From contig JABMNT010000132.1 of assembly GCA_013203595.1 (NCBI GenBank), positions 1 through 64,000 of the forward strand: a DNA stretch of 64,000 nucleotides, given 5' to 3'. The notes under the pieces are model-generated. The model was not told the origin of the DNA. It was given only the letters and a program-made list of their open reading frames with translations, and searched no databases. This DNA is from Rhodospirillales bacterium (lineage in GTDB: Bacteria > Pseudomonadota > Alphaproteobacteria > Rhodospirillales > Casp-alpha2). The position numbers and the translations under genes were made by a program. Below, piece after piece: positions 55,278 through 64,000 of the stretch. Position 1 is the first letter of the stretch, and each line of letters begins with the position of its first letter.

Positions 55278-56422
55278 TGATCCGCGCCCTCGTCATCGAC
55301 GATGATGCCCGCACGGAAGCCCTGTTGGCCGATTATTTTGCCCGCCTGGGAGGCGATGGAGACGCGGTTTGCGCCTTTGCCCGCAGCGACCGGGAAGCCA
55401 TGGAGATCATCACGTCGGGCGCCGAATTTGACGTCGCCCTGATTGCTGTCGACCGCTCCCCTATCAGCGGCGTCGGTTTGTTTCACCAGATAACCGACCG
55501 CACCTTCCGGGTGCCGCGCATCGCCCTGTCGTCGGGCCAGGACATTGGCCTGATCCGCCGCGCCATGAACGAAGGGGCCGTCGACTTTATGGTCAAGCCG
55601 CTGCTGTTCAATGATTTCGAGGCGACCCTGCTGCGCATTCTCGAAACCGTTGCCCGCCGCCGCAAGAACTGGCAGGACAGTGCCGCCTATTCGGCGCTCA
55701 AAAAAGAGATCGATATTGCCGCCGATATTCAGCAGCGGATCCTGCCGACCCGGTTCCCCGCCATTCCCGGCTACGAGATCGCTGCCCACATGCTTCCGGC
55801 CCGGGTCATGGGCGGTGATTTTTTTGATGTGTTTACCTGCGAAAACGGCGATATCGGTTTTGTTGTCGCAGACGTGTCGGGCAAGGGCGTGCCCGCGGCC
55901 TTCTATATGGCCGTCGCCCGCACTCTGATCCATTCGGCGGCCCAGTCAACGGCGCAGCCGGCGGACTGTCTGCGCCAGGTCAATGAACTGCTGTGTAACC
56001 ACCAGATACCGGGGATGTTTGTTTCCGTCTTTTATGGCCGTCTGAACACCACAACCCACACCGTCACCTACGCCAACGGTGGCCACCAGTTGCCGTTCAG
56101 GATCGGCCAGGGCACGCCGGCCCAGGAACTGCACGGTGGCGACGGCGTGGTGTTGGGCGTGATGACTGGTCTCGACTATCAGCAGGCTCAGGTCCGCCTG
56201 CAACCGGGTGAATTTCTGTTCGTTTTCACCGATGGCGTGACCGAAGCCTTCGATGGCCACCGCCAGGCCTTCGGCGAGGACCGCCTGGCGGCCTGTCTGG
56301 ATAACCTGACCCACGTCGCCGCCGCCGAGGGCATCGACCGGGTGAGTGCCGCCATCGATGCCTTTGTCGGCGACGCCGACCAGCATGACGATATCACCAG
56401 TTTGATCGTCAGGCGGCTGTAG
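55277..56422 (+). CDS. response regulator with PP2C-type phosphatase output
   Basis: A 381-residue RsbU/SpoIIE-like protein. The N-terminal receiver has an acidic cluster (IDDDAR), the phospho-aspartate in IAVDRSPISG and a lysine in MVKPL. The C-terminal PP2C domain has MGGDFFDVF, VADVSGKGVPAAFYM, FTDGVTEAF and the terminal HDDIT aspartates. Such proteins dephosphorylate STAS anti-anti-sigma factors; the STAS gene at 15443-15757 is a possible target. One-base overlap with fghA suggests coupling to formaldehyde detoxification. Confidence 0.9.
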   Translation: MIRALVIDDDARTEALLADYFARLGGDGDAVCAFARSDREAMEIITSGAEFDVALIAVDRSPISGVGLFHQITDRTFRVPRIALSSGQDIGLIRRAMNEGAVDFMVKPLLFNDFEATLLRILETVARRRKNWQDSAAYSALKKEIDIAADIQQRILPTRFPAIPGYEIAAHMLPARVMGGDFFDVFTCENGDIGFVVADVSGKGVPAAFYMAVARTLIHSAAQSTAQPADCLRQVNELLCNHQIPGMFVSVFYGRLNTTTHTVTYANGGHQLPFRIGQGTPAQELHGGDGVVLGVMTGLDYQQAQVRLQPGEFLFVFTDGVTEAFDGHRQAFGEDRLAACLDNLTHVAAAEGIDRVSAAIDAFVGDADQHDDITSLIVRRL

Positions 56423-56585
56423 GTATAATTGCAGAACCGGAAAATGCGGCAGCCTGTGAATAGGCGCAACCGGCATCGCTCACTCGGCCCCATAGTCTCC
56501 CACGAAAAAAATCGGGAAAGTTGAATTGCATTCATGCGGGAATCTGTGAGAAGCTGAATTCTACATATTATTGTGTGAGAACAGA

Positions 56586-58244
56586 ATGACGCATACGGAC
56601 CACCTGCAGGGACAGTACAGCGATTCTCTACTGAGCCTGGTGAAAGGCAAGGCACTTTACGAGGGTGATTCGAAGACTGCGTTTCAGGAAATTGCAGAAG
56701 CCGCAGCGGGTACGCTCAACGTAGAGCGGGCAAGTATCTGGATGTTTGCCGGTGATCAGACGAAAATCCAATGTGTTGATCTTTTTGAAAAAAGCAAAAG
56801 CTGGCATTCTGAAGGCGCTGAGCTGAAAGCCGTCGATTACCCGGCCTATTTTGCGGCCATGGACCAGGACCACGCCATCGATGCCCACGATGCCCATCTG
56901 GATCCAAGAACAAGCGCATTTTCCCAATCCTATTTAAGGCCCCTGGGCATTACCTCGATGCTCGACGCCCCCATCCGCTTTGGCCACACCATCATTGGCG
57001 TCATCTGCCTGGAACATATTGGTCCGGCCCGCCACTGGTCGTCGGAGGAAATCATTTACGCGGGCTCCCTGGCCAACCTCGTCTCCCACGCCATTGAAGC
57101 CAGAAAACGTAAAATCGCGGAGCAGGCCCTGAGAGAAAGTGAGCAGCGGTTTCGTGACTTTGCTGAATCGTCGTCGGACTGGATGTGGGAAATGGACGAG
57201 CATCTCCGTTTCACTTTCATGTCTGACAACATCCGAAGTATCGGCATGAACCCGGAAGATCTCTACGGCAAAACGCGAAGGGATATCATCGGTGACCAAT
57301 CCAATGACCAAAAAGTACGCGAGCATTTGCAGACCCTTGATGACCACCTGCCTTTCAGAGACTTCGAATTTCTCCGGGTCCTCGAAGGCAGGGAGCCAGT
57401 CTGGACCCGGACAAGCGGCATTCCCGTCTATGACCAGGACAACAACTTCAAGGGCTATCGGGGCACGGCCATCAATATAACCGACCGCAAGGAGCTTGAG
57501 GCCGCCCGGGATGCGGCGATGGTTGAAGCGGAGCGGGCCAACCAGGCCAAATCAGAGTTTCTGGCGACAATGAGCCATGAATTCCGAACCCCCTTAAACG
57601 CAATATTGGGGTTTAGTGACATGATGAGGGGCCAATATTTTGGCCCCCTGGGTTCGGATAATTACCGCGACTACGCAAACGACATTCACCACAGCGGCAA
57701 CCTCATGCTGGCTCTGGTCAACGATGTCCTCGACATTGCCGCAATCGAAGCCGGCAAGCGCTCGCTTGCCAATGAGCATATAAACATCAAGGCCTTGTTG
57801 GCAAACTGCATCAAAAGCATTGAGCAGGCCGCGGTCACTGCGGGAATTACCGTCACCAGTGACGTTCCCGATAATCTGCCAACCCTTTATGCGGACAAGC
57901 GATCAGTCACCCAGATCCTGCTCAACCTGCTGTCCAACGCGGTCAAGTTTACCCGGACAAACGGGACGGTGACGGCATCTGCCGAATTTGCCGATGGCAC
58001 TTTCACCATTCAGGTGAGTGATACCGGTATTGGCATCCCGCCCGACAAGCTGCCGACCATAACCCAACCGTTCACCCAGTCACACCCCGATCCCCATCGC
58101 AGCCAAACCGGAACGGGTCTGGGCCTGTCGATCGTCGCCTCTCTTGTTGACCTGCATCAGGGAACATTCGCGATTGAAAGTGCGGTCAATAAGGGGACAA
58201 CGGTAACCGTCGTGTTATCCTCCCAGGACACGACCGCCGGTTAA
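56586..58244 (+). CDS. GAF-PAS sensor histidine kinase
   Basis: A 552-residue soluble kinase: GAF domain (about 25-170), PAS domain (about 185-305, FAESSSDWMWEMDE), HisKA motif TMSHEFRTPLNAILGFSD, and an ATPase domain (DTGIGIPPDK, GTGLGLSIV). ATG 56586 is preferred over the TTG at 56571. No transmembrane helix is visible. It may pair with the PP2C response regulator upstream. Its last bases overlap the duplicated metG 3' end. Confidence 0.9.
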   Translation: MTHTDHLQGQYSDSLLSLVKGKALYEGDSKTAFQEIAEAAAGTLNVERASIWMFAGDQTKIQCVDLFEKSKSWHSEGAELKAVDYPAYFAAMDQDHAIDAHDAHLDPRTSAFSQSYLRPLGITSMLDAPIRFGHTIIGVICLEHIGPARHWSSEEIIYAGSLANLVSHAIEARKRKIAEQALRESEQRFRDFAESSSDWMWEMDEHLRFTFMSDNIRSIGMNPEDLYGKTRRDIIGDQSNDQKVREHLQTLDDHLPFRDFEFLRVLEGREPVWTRTSGIPVYDQDNNFKGYRGTAINITDRKELEAARDAAMVEAERANQAKSEFLATMSHEFRTPLNAILGFSDMMRGQYFGPLGSDNYRDYANDIHHSGNLMLALVNDVLDIAAIEAGKRSLANEHINIKALLANCIKSIEQAAVTAGITVTSDVPDNLPTLYADKRSVTQILLNLLSNAVKFTRTNGTVTASAEFADGTFTIQVSDTGIGIPPDKLPTITQPFTQSHPDPHRSQTGTGLGLSIVASLVDLHQGTFAIESAVNKGTTVTVVLSSQDTTAG

Positions 58245-58360
58245 GCCCCCTCCTCCTCCGCATAGTGGGGAAACACCCCTTCCGGCTTGGCCACGGCACT
58301 GCCGCTGGCCAGGGCAGCACCGCTTTCAAGGGCACCAAATGAGCGCGCATCGGCAGCCAC
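58241..58360 (-). pseudogene. duplicated 3' end of metG
   Basis: 120 bases matching the last part of the intact metG (60371-60490) at 113 positions by eye. Read on the minus strand, it encodes the final 39 residues of MetG in frame to the stop, with three amino-acid changes (G to S, R to H, V to A) and four silent ones. Three further upstream codons (SQL-A against DQL-G) still look related, then homology stops. There is no start codon or domain; it is a remnant. Confidence 0.85.
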
Positions 58361-58506
58361 GGCTAGCTGTGACTTATCAAAGAGAAAAAAGTATGTCTGT
58401 TGTTAAAATTCATCCTGATTAAACGGTCTTGAATTTCGTATCCCGACATCAGAATTAGAAGTAAACTAAGCCCTCCGATCCCATTGCTTACGAAGGATAC
58501 AGGGTC

Positions 58507-60363
58507 ATGCTGCTGCCGACGTTGGCGCCATCTTTCCATATGTGGGTAACGTTCGCCTTCGTTGCCGCGTTGATCGTCTTCTACATATGGGAGCGGCTTG
58601 CGATTGAGGTCTCGTCCGCTCTCTGCCTCGCAGTAATGATAGTCGTCTTTCACGTCGTCCCGCTACGCGGCCCCAATATGCAGAACCTGTTGGACGCGCA
58701 TACTCTGCTTGCCGGTTTCGGTAATCCGGCGCTGATCACCGTGCTTTCCATGATCATCATTGGTCAGGCGCTGGTGTCCACCGGCGCACTCAACAGGGTC
58801 GCCTATATTATGTATGACGTTAGCGGCGGCAACATGACTTATGCGGTAGCCATTATCCTGACTGGTGTTTCAGTAATGTCTGCTTTTTTGAACAATACCC
58901 CGGTGGTGGTGATTTTCATTCCCGTCCTGCTCGCCCTATCAGCGAAAATGGACCATTGCGCCGCGCAGGTAATGATGCCCTTGAGCTTCGCCGCTATTCT
59001 CGGCGGTATGACCACCTTGATCGGGAGCAGCACCAACTTGCTGGTTTCCCGCTCGCTTGCCGATCTGGGTTACGCGCCCCTTGGGTTTTTTGATTTTTCA
59101 CCAATGGGCATCATCCTGGCGGCAGTGGGGCTTGCCTATATCTTATTCCTATGTCCGCTGCTACTTCCCAAGAAAACCTCGGAACGAGAAGGTTTGACAG
59201 CGCGCTCCGGACAACAGTTCCTTTCCCATCTCACCGTCCAGAAAAACTCTCCCCTGATCGGAGTCGTTCCGGTGGCCGGCCATTTCCAGGACTTGTCTGT
59301 TGACGTCACTGTGCTGGTTATCTGGCGTCAGCGCCGGGCGGTTTTACCGCCCTTCGATCAGTTCCCATTGGAACCCGGAGACATTCTGGTCATCGCGACA
59401 ACGCGAAAAGTGCTGAGCGACATCAAAATGCACGAGTTTGGCGTGATTCCAAGCGATTCCGAACTGGAACTGGAATTAGGTCCGGGCGGGACCCCGCCTT
59501 CGGCCCATCGTCAAATTGTCGAAGCTATGGTGGCACCGGGCGGCGGCCTGGCCGGAAGAACAATTCGAAGCAAGCGGTTTCTGCAGAGCTATGGTTGCCT
59601 GGTTCTGGGGCTCCAGCGCCGAACCCGCATGATCCGCTCAAAAATGAACGACATTACACTGGAGGTCGGCGACATTCTGTTGCTTTACGGTACCGACGAA
59701 GTGATCGCTTCTCTACCAAACCAACGTGACTTGGTGGTCCTCGAGGAATCGGCGGTAGATGTGCCAACTTTTCGCCGCTCGAAACGGGCCCTGACTGTCT
59801 TCGTTGGCGTGATTATGCTCGCAGCAACCGATCTACTGCCGATCGTCGTGGCGGCGCTTCTGGGTGCAACCCTGATGATTTTACTTGGCGCAATTCGCCT
59901 GAGTGCGGCTCTACGCAGCATCGACTTTAAGCTTGTCTTCATTGTCGCCACATCCCTGGCACTGGGAACTGCGCTGGAAGTAACTGGAGGTGCCACATTC
60001 ATAGCCGAACAGATTATGATCGGACTGTTTTTCGGTGCTGGTCCCGCCGTATTGTTATCTGCCCATTTCCTGATTGTGGTCATATTCACCAACTTGATTA
60101 GCAACAATGCCTGTGCAGTGCTGTTCACCCCGATCGGGGTTCATATCGCCTTGGCCGCAGGAATCGACCCACATATCTTTGCCGTCACCACCCTATTTGC
60201 CGCGAACTGTTCCTTCTGCACGCCGATCGGCTACCAGACCAACCTGCTGGTCATGGGCCCAGGCCATTACCGCTTTATCGATTTCCTCAAAGCCGGCGTA
60301 CCGTTGGCGGTTCTTATCTGGGTTACCTTCTCGCTGGTTGCCCCGCTCTATTACGACCTGTAA
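58507..60363 (+). CDS. SLC13-family permease with two TrkA-C domains
   Basis: A 618-residue transporter. Two membrane halves (about 10-225 and 430-618), each with a re-entrant signature (GMTTLIGSSTNLLVS and CSFCTPIGYQTNLLVMGPG), flank two cytoplasmic RCK_C/TrkA-C domains (about 240-315 and 335-415). This layout is that of the SLC13/ArsB-NhaD-like carriers for sulfate, dicarboxylates or similar anions; substrate unproven. It is bracketed by the metG 3' end and its partial copy, so it was probably inserted. Confidence 0.88.
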   Translation: MLLPTLAPSFHMWVTFAFVAALIVFYIWERLAIEVSSALCLAVMIVVFHVVPLRGPNMQNLLDAHTLLAGFGNPALITVLSMIIIGQALVSTGALNRVAYIMYDVSGGNMTYAVAIILTGVSVMSAFLNNTPVVVIFIPVLLALSAKMDHCAAQVMMPLSFAAILGGMTTLIGSSTNLLVSRSLADLGYAPLGFFDFSPMGIILAAVGLAYILFLCPLLLPKKTSEREGLTARSGQQFLSHLTVQKNSPLIGVVPVAGHFQDLSVDVTVLVIWRQRRAVLPPFDQFPLEPGDILVIATTRKVLSDIKMHEFGVIPSDSELELELGPGGTPPSAHRQIVEAMVAPGGGLAGRTIRSKRFLQSYGCLVLGLQRRTRMIRSKMNDITLEVGDILLLYGTDEVIASLPNQRDLVVLEESAVDVPTFRRSKRALTVFVGVIMLAATDLLPIVVAALLGATLMILLGAIRLSAALRSIDFKLVFIVATSLALGTALEVTGGATFIAEQIMIGLFFGAGPAVLLSAHFLIVVIFTNLISNNACAVLFTPIGVHIALAAGIDPHIFAVTTLFAANCSFCTPIGYQTNLLVMGPGHYRFIDFLKAGVPLAVLIWVTFSLVAPLYYDL

Positions 60364-60370
60364 CCGCCAG

Positions 60371-61918
60371 TTAAGCCCCCTCCTCCTCCACATAGCGGGG
60401 AAACACCCCTTCCGGCTTGGCCACGGCACCGCCGCTGGCCAGGGCAGCCCCGCTTTCAAGCGCACCAAAGGAGCGCGCATCGGCGGCCACACCCAACTGG
60501 TCGAGAATACGGGCCGAGGCATCGGGCATGAACGGCTGGGTCAGGATCGCCAGATGGCGGATGGTTTCGGCCAGGGTATAGAGCACCGTGTTCATGCGGG
60601 CCGGATCTTCCTTTTTCAGCTTCCACGGTGCCTGCGCATCCACATAGCCGTTGGACTGGCGGATCACCACCCAAATCGCCTCCAGGGCCTCGTGAAAAGC
60701 CTGCACGTCCATTTTCTCACGCACATTGCCAAGCGCTGCCTTGGCCGCGTCGAGCATGACCTGGTCATCGGCGGAAAACGGGCCGGGAGCCGGCATCCGG
60801 GCGTCGCAGTTCTTATGAATCATCGACATCACCCGTTGCGCCAGATTGCCGTAATCGTTGGCCAGGTCACTGTTCATGCGACCGACCATGGCGCGCCTGG
60901 AAAAGTCGCCGTCGTTGCCAAAGGGCACCTCACGCAGTAGGAAATAACGGACCTGATCAAGGCCGTAGGTATTGACCAGTTCCAGCGGATCAATGACATT
61001 GCCCAGGGACTTGGAAATCTTTTCGCCCTCATTGGTCCACCAGCCATGAGCAAACACCCTTTTCGGCGCCTCAAGGCCGGCAGCCAGCAGGAAGGCCGGC
61101 CAGTAGACCGCATGGAAACGCAGGATATCCTTGCCGACCATGTGCAGATCGGCGGGCCAGAACTTTTTGTAAAGGGCTGCCTCGGTGTCCGGATAACCAA
61201 CGGCGGTGATGTAATTGGTCAGGGCATCGAGCCAGACATACATGATATGCGCATCGTTGCCGGGCACCGGCACCCCCCAGTTGAATGTGGTGCGCGAAAT
61301 CGACAGATCCATCAGGCCACCCTTGACGAAACTGACCACTTCATTGCGCCGGGTTTTCGGTAGAATGAAATCCGGGTTTTCATCGTAGAATTTCAGCAGT
61401 CGCTCGTCCCAGGCCGACAGGCGGAAGAAATAGCTGGGTTCCTCGACCCATTCAACGGGGGCGCCGGTGGGCGCCAGCTTACTGCCATCGGGCGCTTTTT
61501 TCAGTTCGTCCTCGCCGTAAAAGGCCTCGTCGCGGACCGCGTACCAGCCGGCGTAGGAGCCCAGATAGATATCGCCGGATTCCTCCAGCCTGCGCCAGAT
61601 ATCCTGACAGGCCGCCTTGTGGCGAGGCTCGGTGGTGCGGATGAAATCATCGTGGGTAAAATCCATGACATCAGCCAGATCACGAAAATTCTGGGACACC
61701 CGGTCGGTAAAGGCCTGCGGGTCAACACCGGCGGCCTGTGCCGATTTCTCGACCTTTTGTCCATGCTCGTCGGTGCCGGTCAGAAAATAGACTTCATAGC
61801 CGTCCAGCCGCTTGAACCGGGCCAGCGCATCACAGGCAAGCGTCGTGTAGGCATGTCCGATATGCGGTGAATCATTGACATAGTAGATCGGCGTGGTGAC
61901 GTAGTACCGTTTGTCCAT
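60371..61918 (-). CDS. metG: methionyl-tRNA synthetase
   Basis: A 515-residue class I synthetase charging tRNA-Met. HIGH-type motif PHIGHAYTTL at about residue 18, the KMSKS-type motif KISKSLGN, and an anticodon-binding helical domain; no C-terminal EMAP dimer domain. Length suits the short bacterial form. It is followed upstream in reading order by holB and tmk, the usual alphaproteobacterial order. Its last 120 bases exist again at 58241-58360. Confidence 0.96.
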   Translation of the reverse strand: MDKRYYVTTPIYYVNDSPHIGHAYTTLACDALARFKRLDGYEVYFLTGTDEHGQKVEKSAQAAGVDPQAFTDRVSQNFRDLADVMDFTHDDFIRTTEPRHKAACQDIWRRLEESGDIYLGSYAGWYAVRDEAFYGEDELKKAPDGSKLAPTGAPVEWVEEPSYFFRLSAWDERLLKFYDENPDFILPKTRRNEVVSFVKGGLMDLSISRTTFNWGVPVPGNDAHIMYVWLDALTNYITAVGYPDTEAALYKKFWPADLHMVGKDILRFHAVYWPAFLLAAGLEAPKRVFAHGWWTNEGEKISKSLGNVIDPLELVNTYGLDQVRYFLLREVPFGNDGDFSRRAMVGRMNSDLANDYGNLAQRVMSMIHKNCDARMPAPGPFSADDQVMLDAAKAALGNVREKMDVQAFHEALEAIWVVIRQSNGYVDAQAPWKLKKEDPARMNTVLYTLAETIRHLAILTQPFMPDASARILDQLGVAADARSFGALESGAALASGGAVAKPEGVFPRYVEEEGA

Positions 61919-61952
61919 CGTTAGCCTAAACCCGGTTTTTCAATGGTGGCTT

Positions 61953-63086
61953 TCAGCGGTTGCGAAGCGCGCCATCGAATTCAAGAAATATGTTCAGGAC
62001 CACTTGTTTGCGATCCAGGTGGATGGCCCCTGTCCGCTCCAGAAGCCCGCACATCTTTTCCCATACCTCAAGCCATCGATCAAGACCGGCTCCCGGGATC
62101 AGGCGCATGAACAGGTCTCTTTCATCGGCGAACCCCTGATCGCCGCCGGAACCGGCAGCCCCTGCTTCGGCAGCAAACCGCAAAAACCGCGCGAGGATGC
62201 ATCTGAGCAGGTCCATGGCCGTATAAAACTGCGCTTCAGCGCCGGCTTTCGCCAGGCGATCCGCCAACAGATGCAATTTGGCGACACTGAGTTCAGGCAG
62301 AGTGGACAGCAGGTCAAGAATATCCCGATAGAGCTCGATCCCGCCAGCTGCAATCAAATCCACGGCGCGGCCAATACTGCCATCGGACAATTCGATCAGC
62401 CTGGCCCGGTCGTCAGCACCGAGATCGGGGGCATAGCTGACCAGCAAAGCGTCCATATGGGCCGCATCCAGGGCCTTCATATGCAGCATCCGACAGCGCG
62501 AGCGGATGGTTGGCAGCAACTGACCAGGGTTATGGCTGACCAGCAGCAAAAGCGCCCGGTTCGGCGGCTCTTCCAGCACCTTGAGCACGGCGTTGGCCGC
62601 ATGTCTGTTCATTTCGTCGGCGCTGTCGACAATCACAATCCGCCAACCGCCTTCCGATGCGGTCATGCTGAAAAACTCACCAACGTCGCGGACGTCCTCG
62701 ACAACCACTTCGCCGCGCAGCTTGCCCCTGTCGTTGAGCGACCGCTCAACGCTCAGCAGATCCCCGTGACTGCCGGCGGCCACCCGTTTGAAGACGGGTG
62801 ACAGGGGATCCGTAAACAGGCTGTCCGGCACCATCGCCTCACCAAATAAACCCTGGCTCGGGCCATCGGGGTTTTGCGACAGGACGTGACGCGCGAACCG
62901 GTAGGCCAGTGTCGCCTTGCCGATGCCTTTCTGTCCACACAACAGCCAGGCATGGGCCATGCGGCCGCCATGAAAGGCGTCCAGCAGCACCCGCTCGGCA
63001 TCGGCCTGGCCGGTCAGTTCCGGATTTAACCGGGCCGGTGGTGGCCAGGCGGGTTCGTCAACGCTGGCGGCTTTTTTGGCATTCAT
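61953..63086 (-). CDS. holB: DNA polymerase III subunit delta prime
   Basis: A 377-residue AAA+ clamp-loader subunit. Walker A-like CGQKGIGKATLAYRFA, DEMNRHAANAVLKVLEEPP and the SRC sensor motif (TIRSRCRML) are in place. It loads the beta clamp. The start overlaps the tmk stop by 4 bp. The zinc module is weak or absent by eye. Confidence 0.93.
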   Translation of the reverse strand: MNAKKAASVDEPAWPPPARLNPELTGQADAERVLLDAFHGGRMAHAWLLCGQKGIGKATLAYRFARHVLSQNPDGPSQGLFGEAMVPDSLFTDPLSPVFKRVAAGSHGDLLSVERSLNDRGKLRGEVVVEDVRDVGEFFSMTASEGGWRIVIVDSADEMNRHAANAVLKVLEEPPNRALLLLVSHNPGQLLPTIRSRCRMLHMKALDAAHMDALLVSYAPDLGADDRARLIELSDGSIGRAVDLIAAGGIELYRDILDLLSTLPELSVAKLHLLADRLAKAGAEAQFYTAMDLLRCILARFLRFAAEAGAAGSGGDQGFADERDLFMRLIPGAGLDRWLEVWEKMCGLLERTGAIHLDRKQVVLNIFLEFDGALRNR

Positions 63087-63721
63087 TGGAAGCGCCCGGG
63101 AAACTTATGCTGGAGGGCAGCCCAAATGGACTGCTGAATGGTATCCATATCCGCTGTCCCGTCGATGACCACGCAGCGTTCCGGATCGGCACCGGCGATT
63201 TCCAGAAACCCGTCGCGCAGGCGATTATGAAAATCGATGCCCATCCGTTCGTAACGGTCTTCGCCGTCCCCTCGGGCCATCGCCCGGCGCAATCCTTCCT
63301 CGACCGGCAGGTCCAGCACATAGGTTAAATCGGGCTGAAAATCGCCCAGTGTGATATGGTGCAGGCTTTTCAGTTTTTCCGGATCCAGACCATGGCCATA
63401 ACCCTGGTAGGCCAGGGTTGAGTCGGCAAACCGGTCCGAGACGACCCAGTCGCCCCGCCGCAGGGCCGGCTCTATGGTTTGCGCCACATGCTCCGCGCGC
63501 GCCGCATAATTGAGCAGGGCTTCGCTCATCGGCTGCCAGCGGTCAATGGCACCGGAAACCAGAAGACTGCGGATTTGCTCGGCCCCGGCGGCGCCACCCG
63601 GCTCACGCGTCGTCAGGACCGGCTGGCCCGCTGCCGCCATGGCCGTGGCCAGCCTGCGAACCTGGGTTGACTTGCCAGCCCCCTCGCCGCCTTCAAAGGT
63701 TATGAATTTACCACCGGTCAT
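63083..63721 (-). CDS. tmk: thymidylate kinase
   Basis: A 212-residue P-loop kinase converting dTMP to dTDP. P-loop FEGGEGAGKSTQ near the N-terminus, the TREPGG motif, the DRF motif (VSDRFADSTLAYQGYG) and a lid region rich in arginine. It overlaps holB by 4 bp and begins 4 bp after the carboxypeptidase stop, forming one operon. Confidence 0.96.
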   Translation of the reverse strand: MTGGKFITFEGGEGAGKSTQVRRLATAMAAAGQPVLTTREPGGAAGAEQIRSLLVSGAIDRWQPMSEALLNYAARAEHVAQTIEPALRRGDWVVSDRFADSTLAYQGYGHGLDPEKLKSLHHITLGDFQPDLTYVLDLPVEEGLRRAMARGDGEDRYERMGIDFHNRLRDGFLEIAGADPERCVVIDGTADMDTIQQSIWAALQHKFPGRFQ

Positions 63722-63725
63722 GGGG

Positions 63726-64000
63726 TTAACCGGTCTGCCCCCATAGAATCGACGTTAACGCCGCGCCCAGCCGACCTATCAGCCCCAGCCGTTCCACATT
63801 GGCACCGGCAAGCAAGGGAATTTCGATGACTGCCTGATCCGGCGCCGTAATTCTAAGGACTGCAATTCTGTCACCAACGGCAATAGGGGCCGGGACCGGG
63901 CCGGTAAAGGCGACCGTGACCTTCATTTGCCGGCGGACCTTGCGCGGCAGCGTAATCTTCACATCCTGATCAATAACCAGGGGCACCGTCAGGCTTTCGC
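63726..64000 (-). CDS. D-alanyl-D-alanine carboxypeptidase (C-terminal fragment, cut by window)
   Basis: At least 91 residues of the C-terminal part of a penicillin-binding-protein-5-type carboxypeptidase: the beta-sandwich domain (TLPRKVRRQMKVTVAFTGPV and PIAVGDRIAVLRI) followed by a short amphipathic tail. The frame remains open to the window edge, so the catalytic domain lies outside. A dac gene ahead of tmk is usual in alphaproteobacteria. A GTG near 63984 is internal, not a start. Confidence 0.8.
   Translation of the reverse strand, partial: ESLTVPLVIDQDVKITLPRKVRRQMKVTVAFTGPVPAPIAVGDRIAVLRITAPDQAVIEIPLLAGANVERLGLIGRLGAALTSILWGQTG

Noticed and set aside
1-64000. tRNA, rRNA, CRISPR arrays, prophage or intact insertion sequences
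   Set aside because: None was recognised on reading both strands; this was by eye, so a covariance-model scan would be the decisive test.

Overview
The window looks like a chromosomal segment of an alphaproteobacterium, probably Rhodospirillales-like. The dusB-ntrB-ntrC-ntrY-ntrX-trkA-dat-HAD-hfq-hflX order, the bifunctional ispDF, the tmk-holB-metG and tatD-MBL blocks and moderately high GC all point that way. No rRNA, tRNA, CRISPR array or intact transposase was seen.

Layout. 303-4317: surface-sugar/methyltransferase-type genes, an oxidoreductase and a DMT exporter. 4543-14622: a one-direction respiratory nitrogen-oxide cluster. It holds copper nitrite reductase (nirK), a di-heme cytochrome c, nirV, a small membrane subunit, a CuA subunit II, a B-family heme-copper subunit I, heme O synthase, a Sco/SenC protein, a cytochrome b-ferredoxin-MvhD fusion, an unknown membrane protein and a bacteriohemerythrin. 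FNR/Dnr-type boxes precede nirK and the oxidoreductase genes. 14623-15088: gene-free, with a 27-bp perfect inverted repeat. 15089-18415: ferredoxin, STAS, an atypical response regulator and ispDF, all on the minus strand. 18570-31499: cytochrome c assembly-type protein and the core Ntr/trkA/hfq/hflX run. 31637-46028: sensor kinase, PagL-like lipid A deacylase, ABC-F ATPase, a small possible ribbon-helix-helix protein with a palindromic operator, IMPase, GT9 glycosyltransferase, DUF6165, dehydrogenase, lyase, lipoprotein, mazG, peptidase C26, a Rap1a-like pair and TerB. 46025-50471: DedA, TRAP permeases, CPA2 antiporter. 50472-51523: gene-poor. 51524-64000: MBL and tatD, then a 7.3-kb opposite-strand block (glutathione-dependent formaldehyde detoxification, PP2C response regulator, sensor kinase, SLC13 transporter), then metG, holB, tmk and the end of a D,D-carboxypeptidase gene.

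The most unusual region is 4543-14622. Subunit I has all six metal-ligand histidines and B-family signatures, but the active-site tyrosine position (H-x3-Y) is glutamine. With nirK, nirV and hemerythrin alongside, this suggests a CuA-containing nitric oxide reductase of the sNOR/eNOR kind rather than an oxygen reductase. The same run encodes a 520-residue protein joining a bc-type cytochrome b (two H-x13-H pairs and a PDWF quinol-site motif), a 2[4Fe-4S] ferredoxin and an MvhD-like [2Fe-2S] domain. I do not recognise that architecture from a characterised system. The working model is quinol or Fe-S electrons passing through the cytochrome b fusion and the di-heme cytochrome c to NirK and the CuA site, giving nitrite to NO to N2O. 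The order of electron flow is inference.

A second structural point is a duplicated metG 3' end (58241-58360 against 60371-60490, 113 of 120 bases identical by eye) bracketing the SLC13 transporter, which records an insertion or recombination event.
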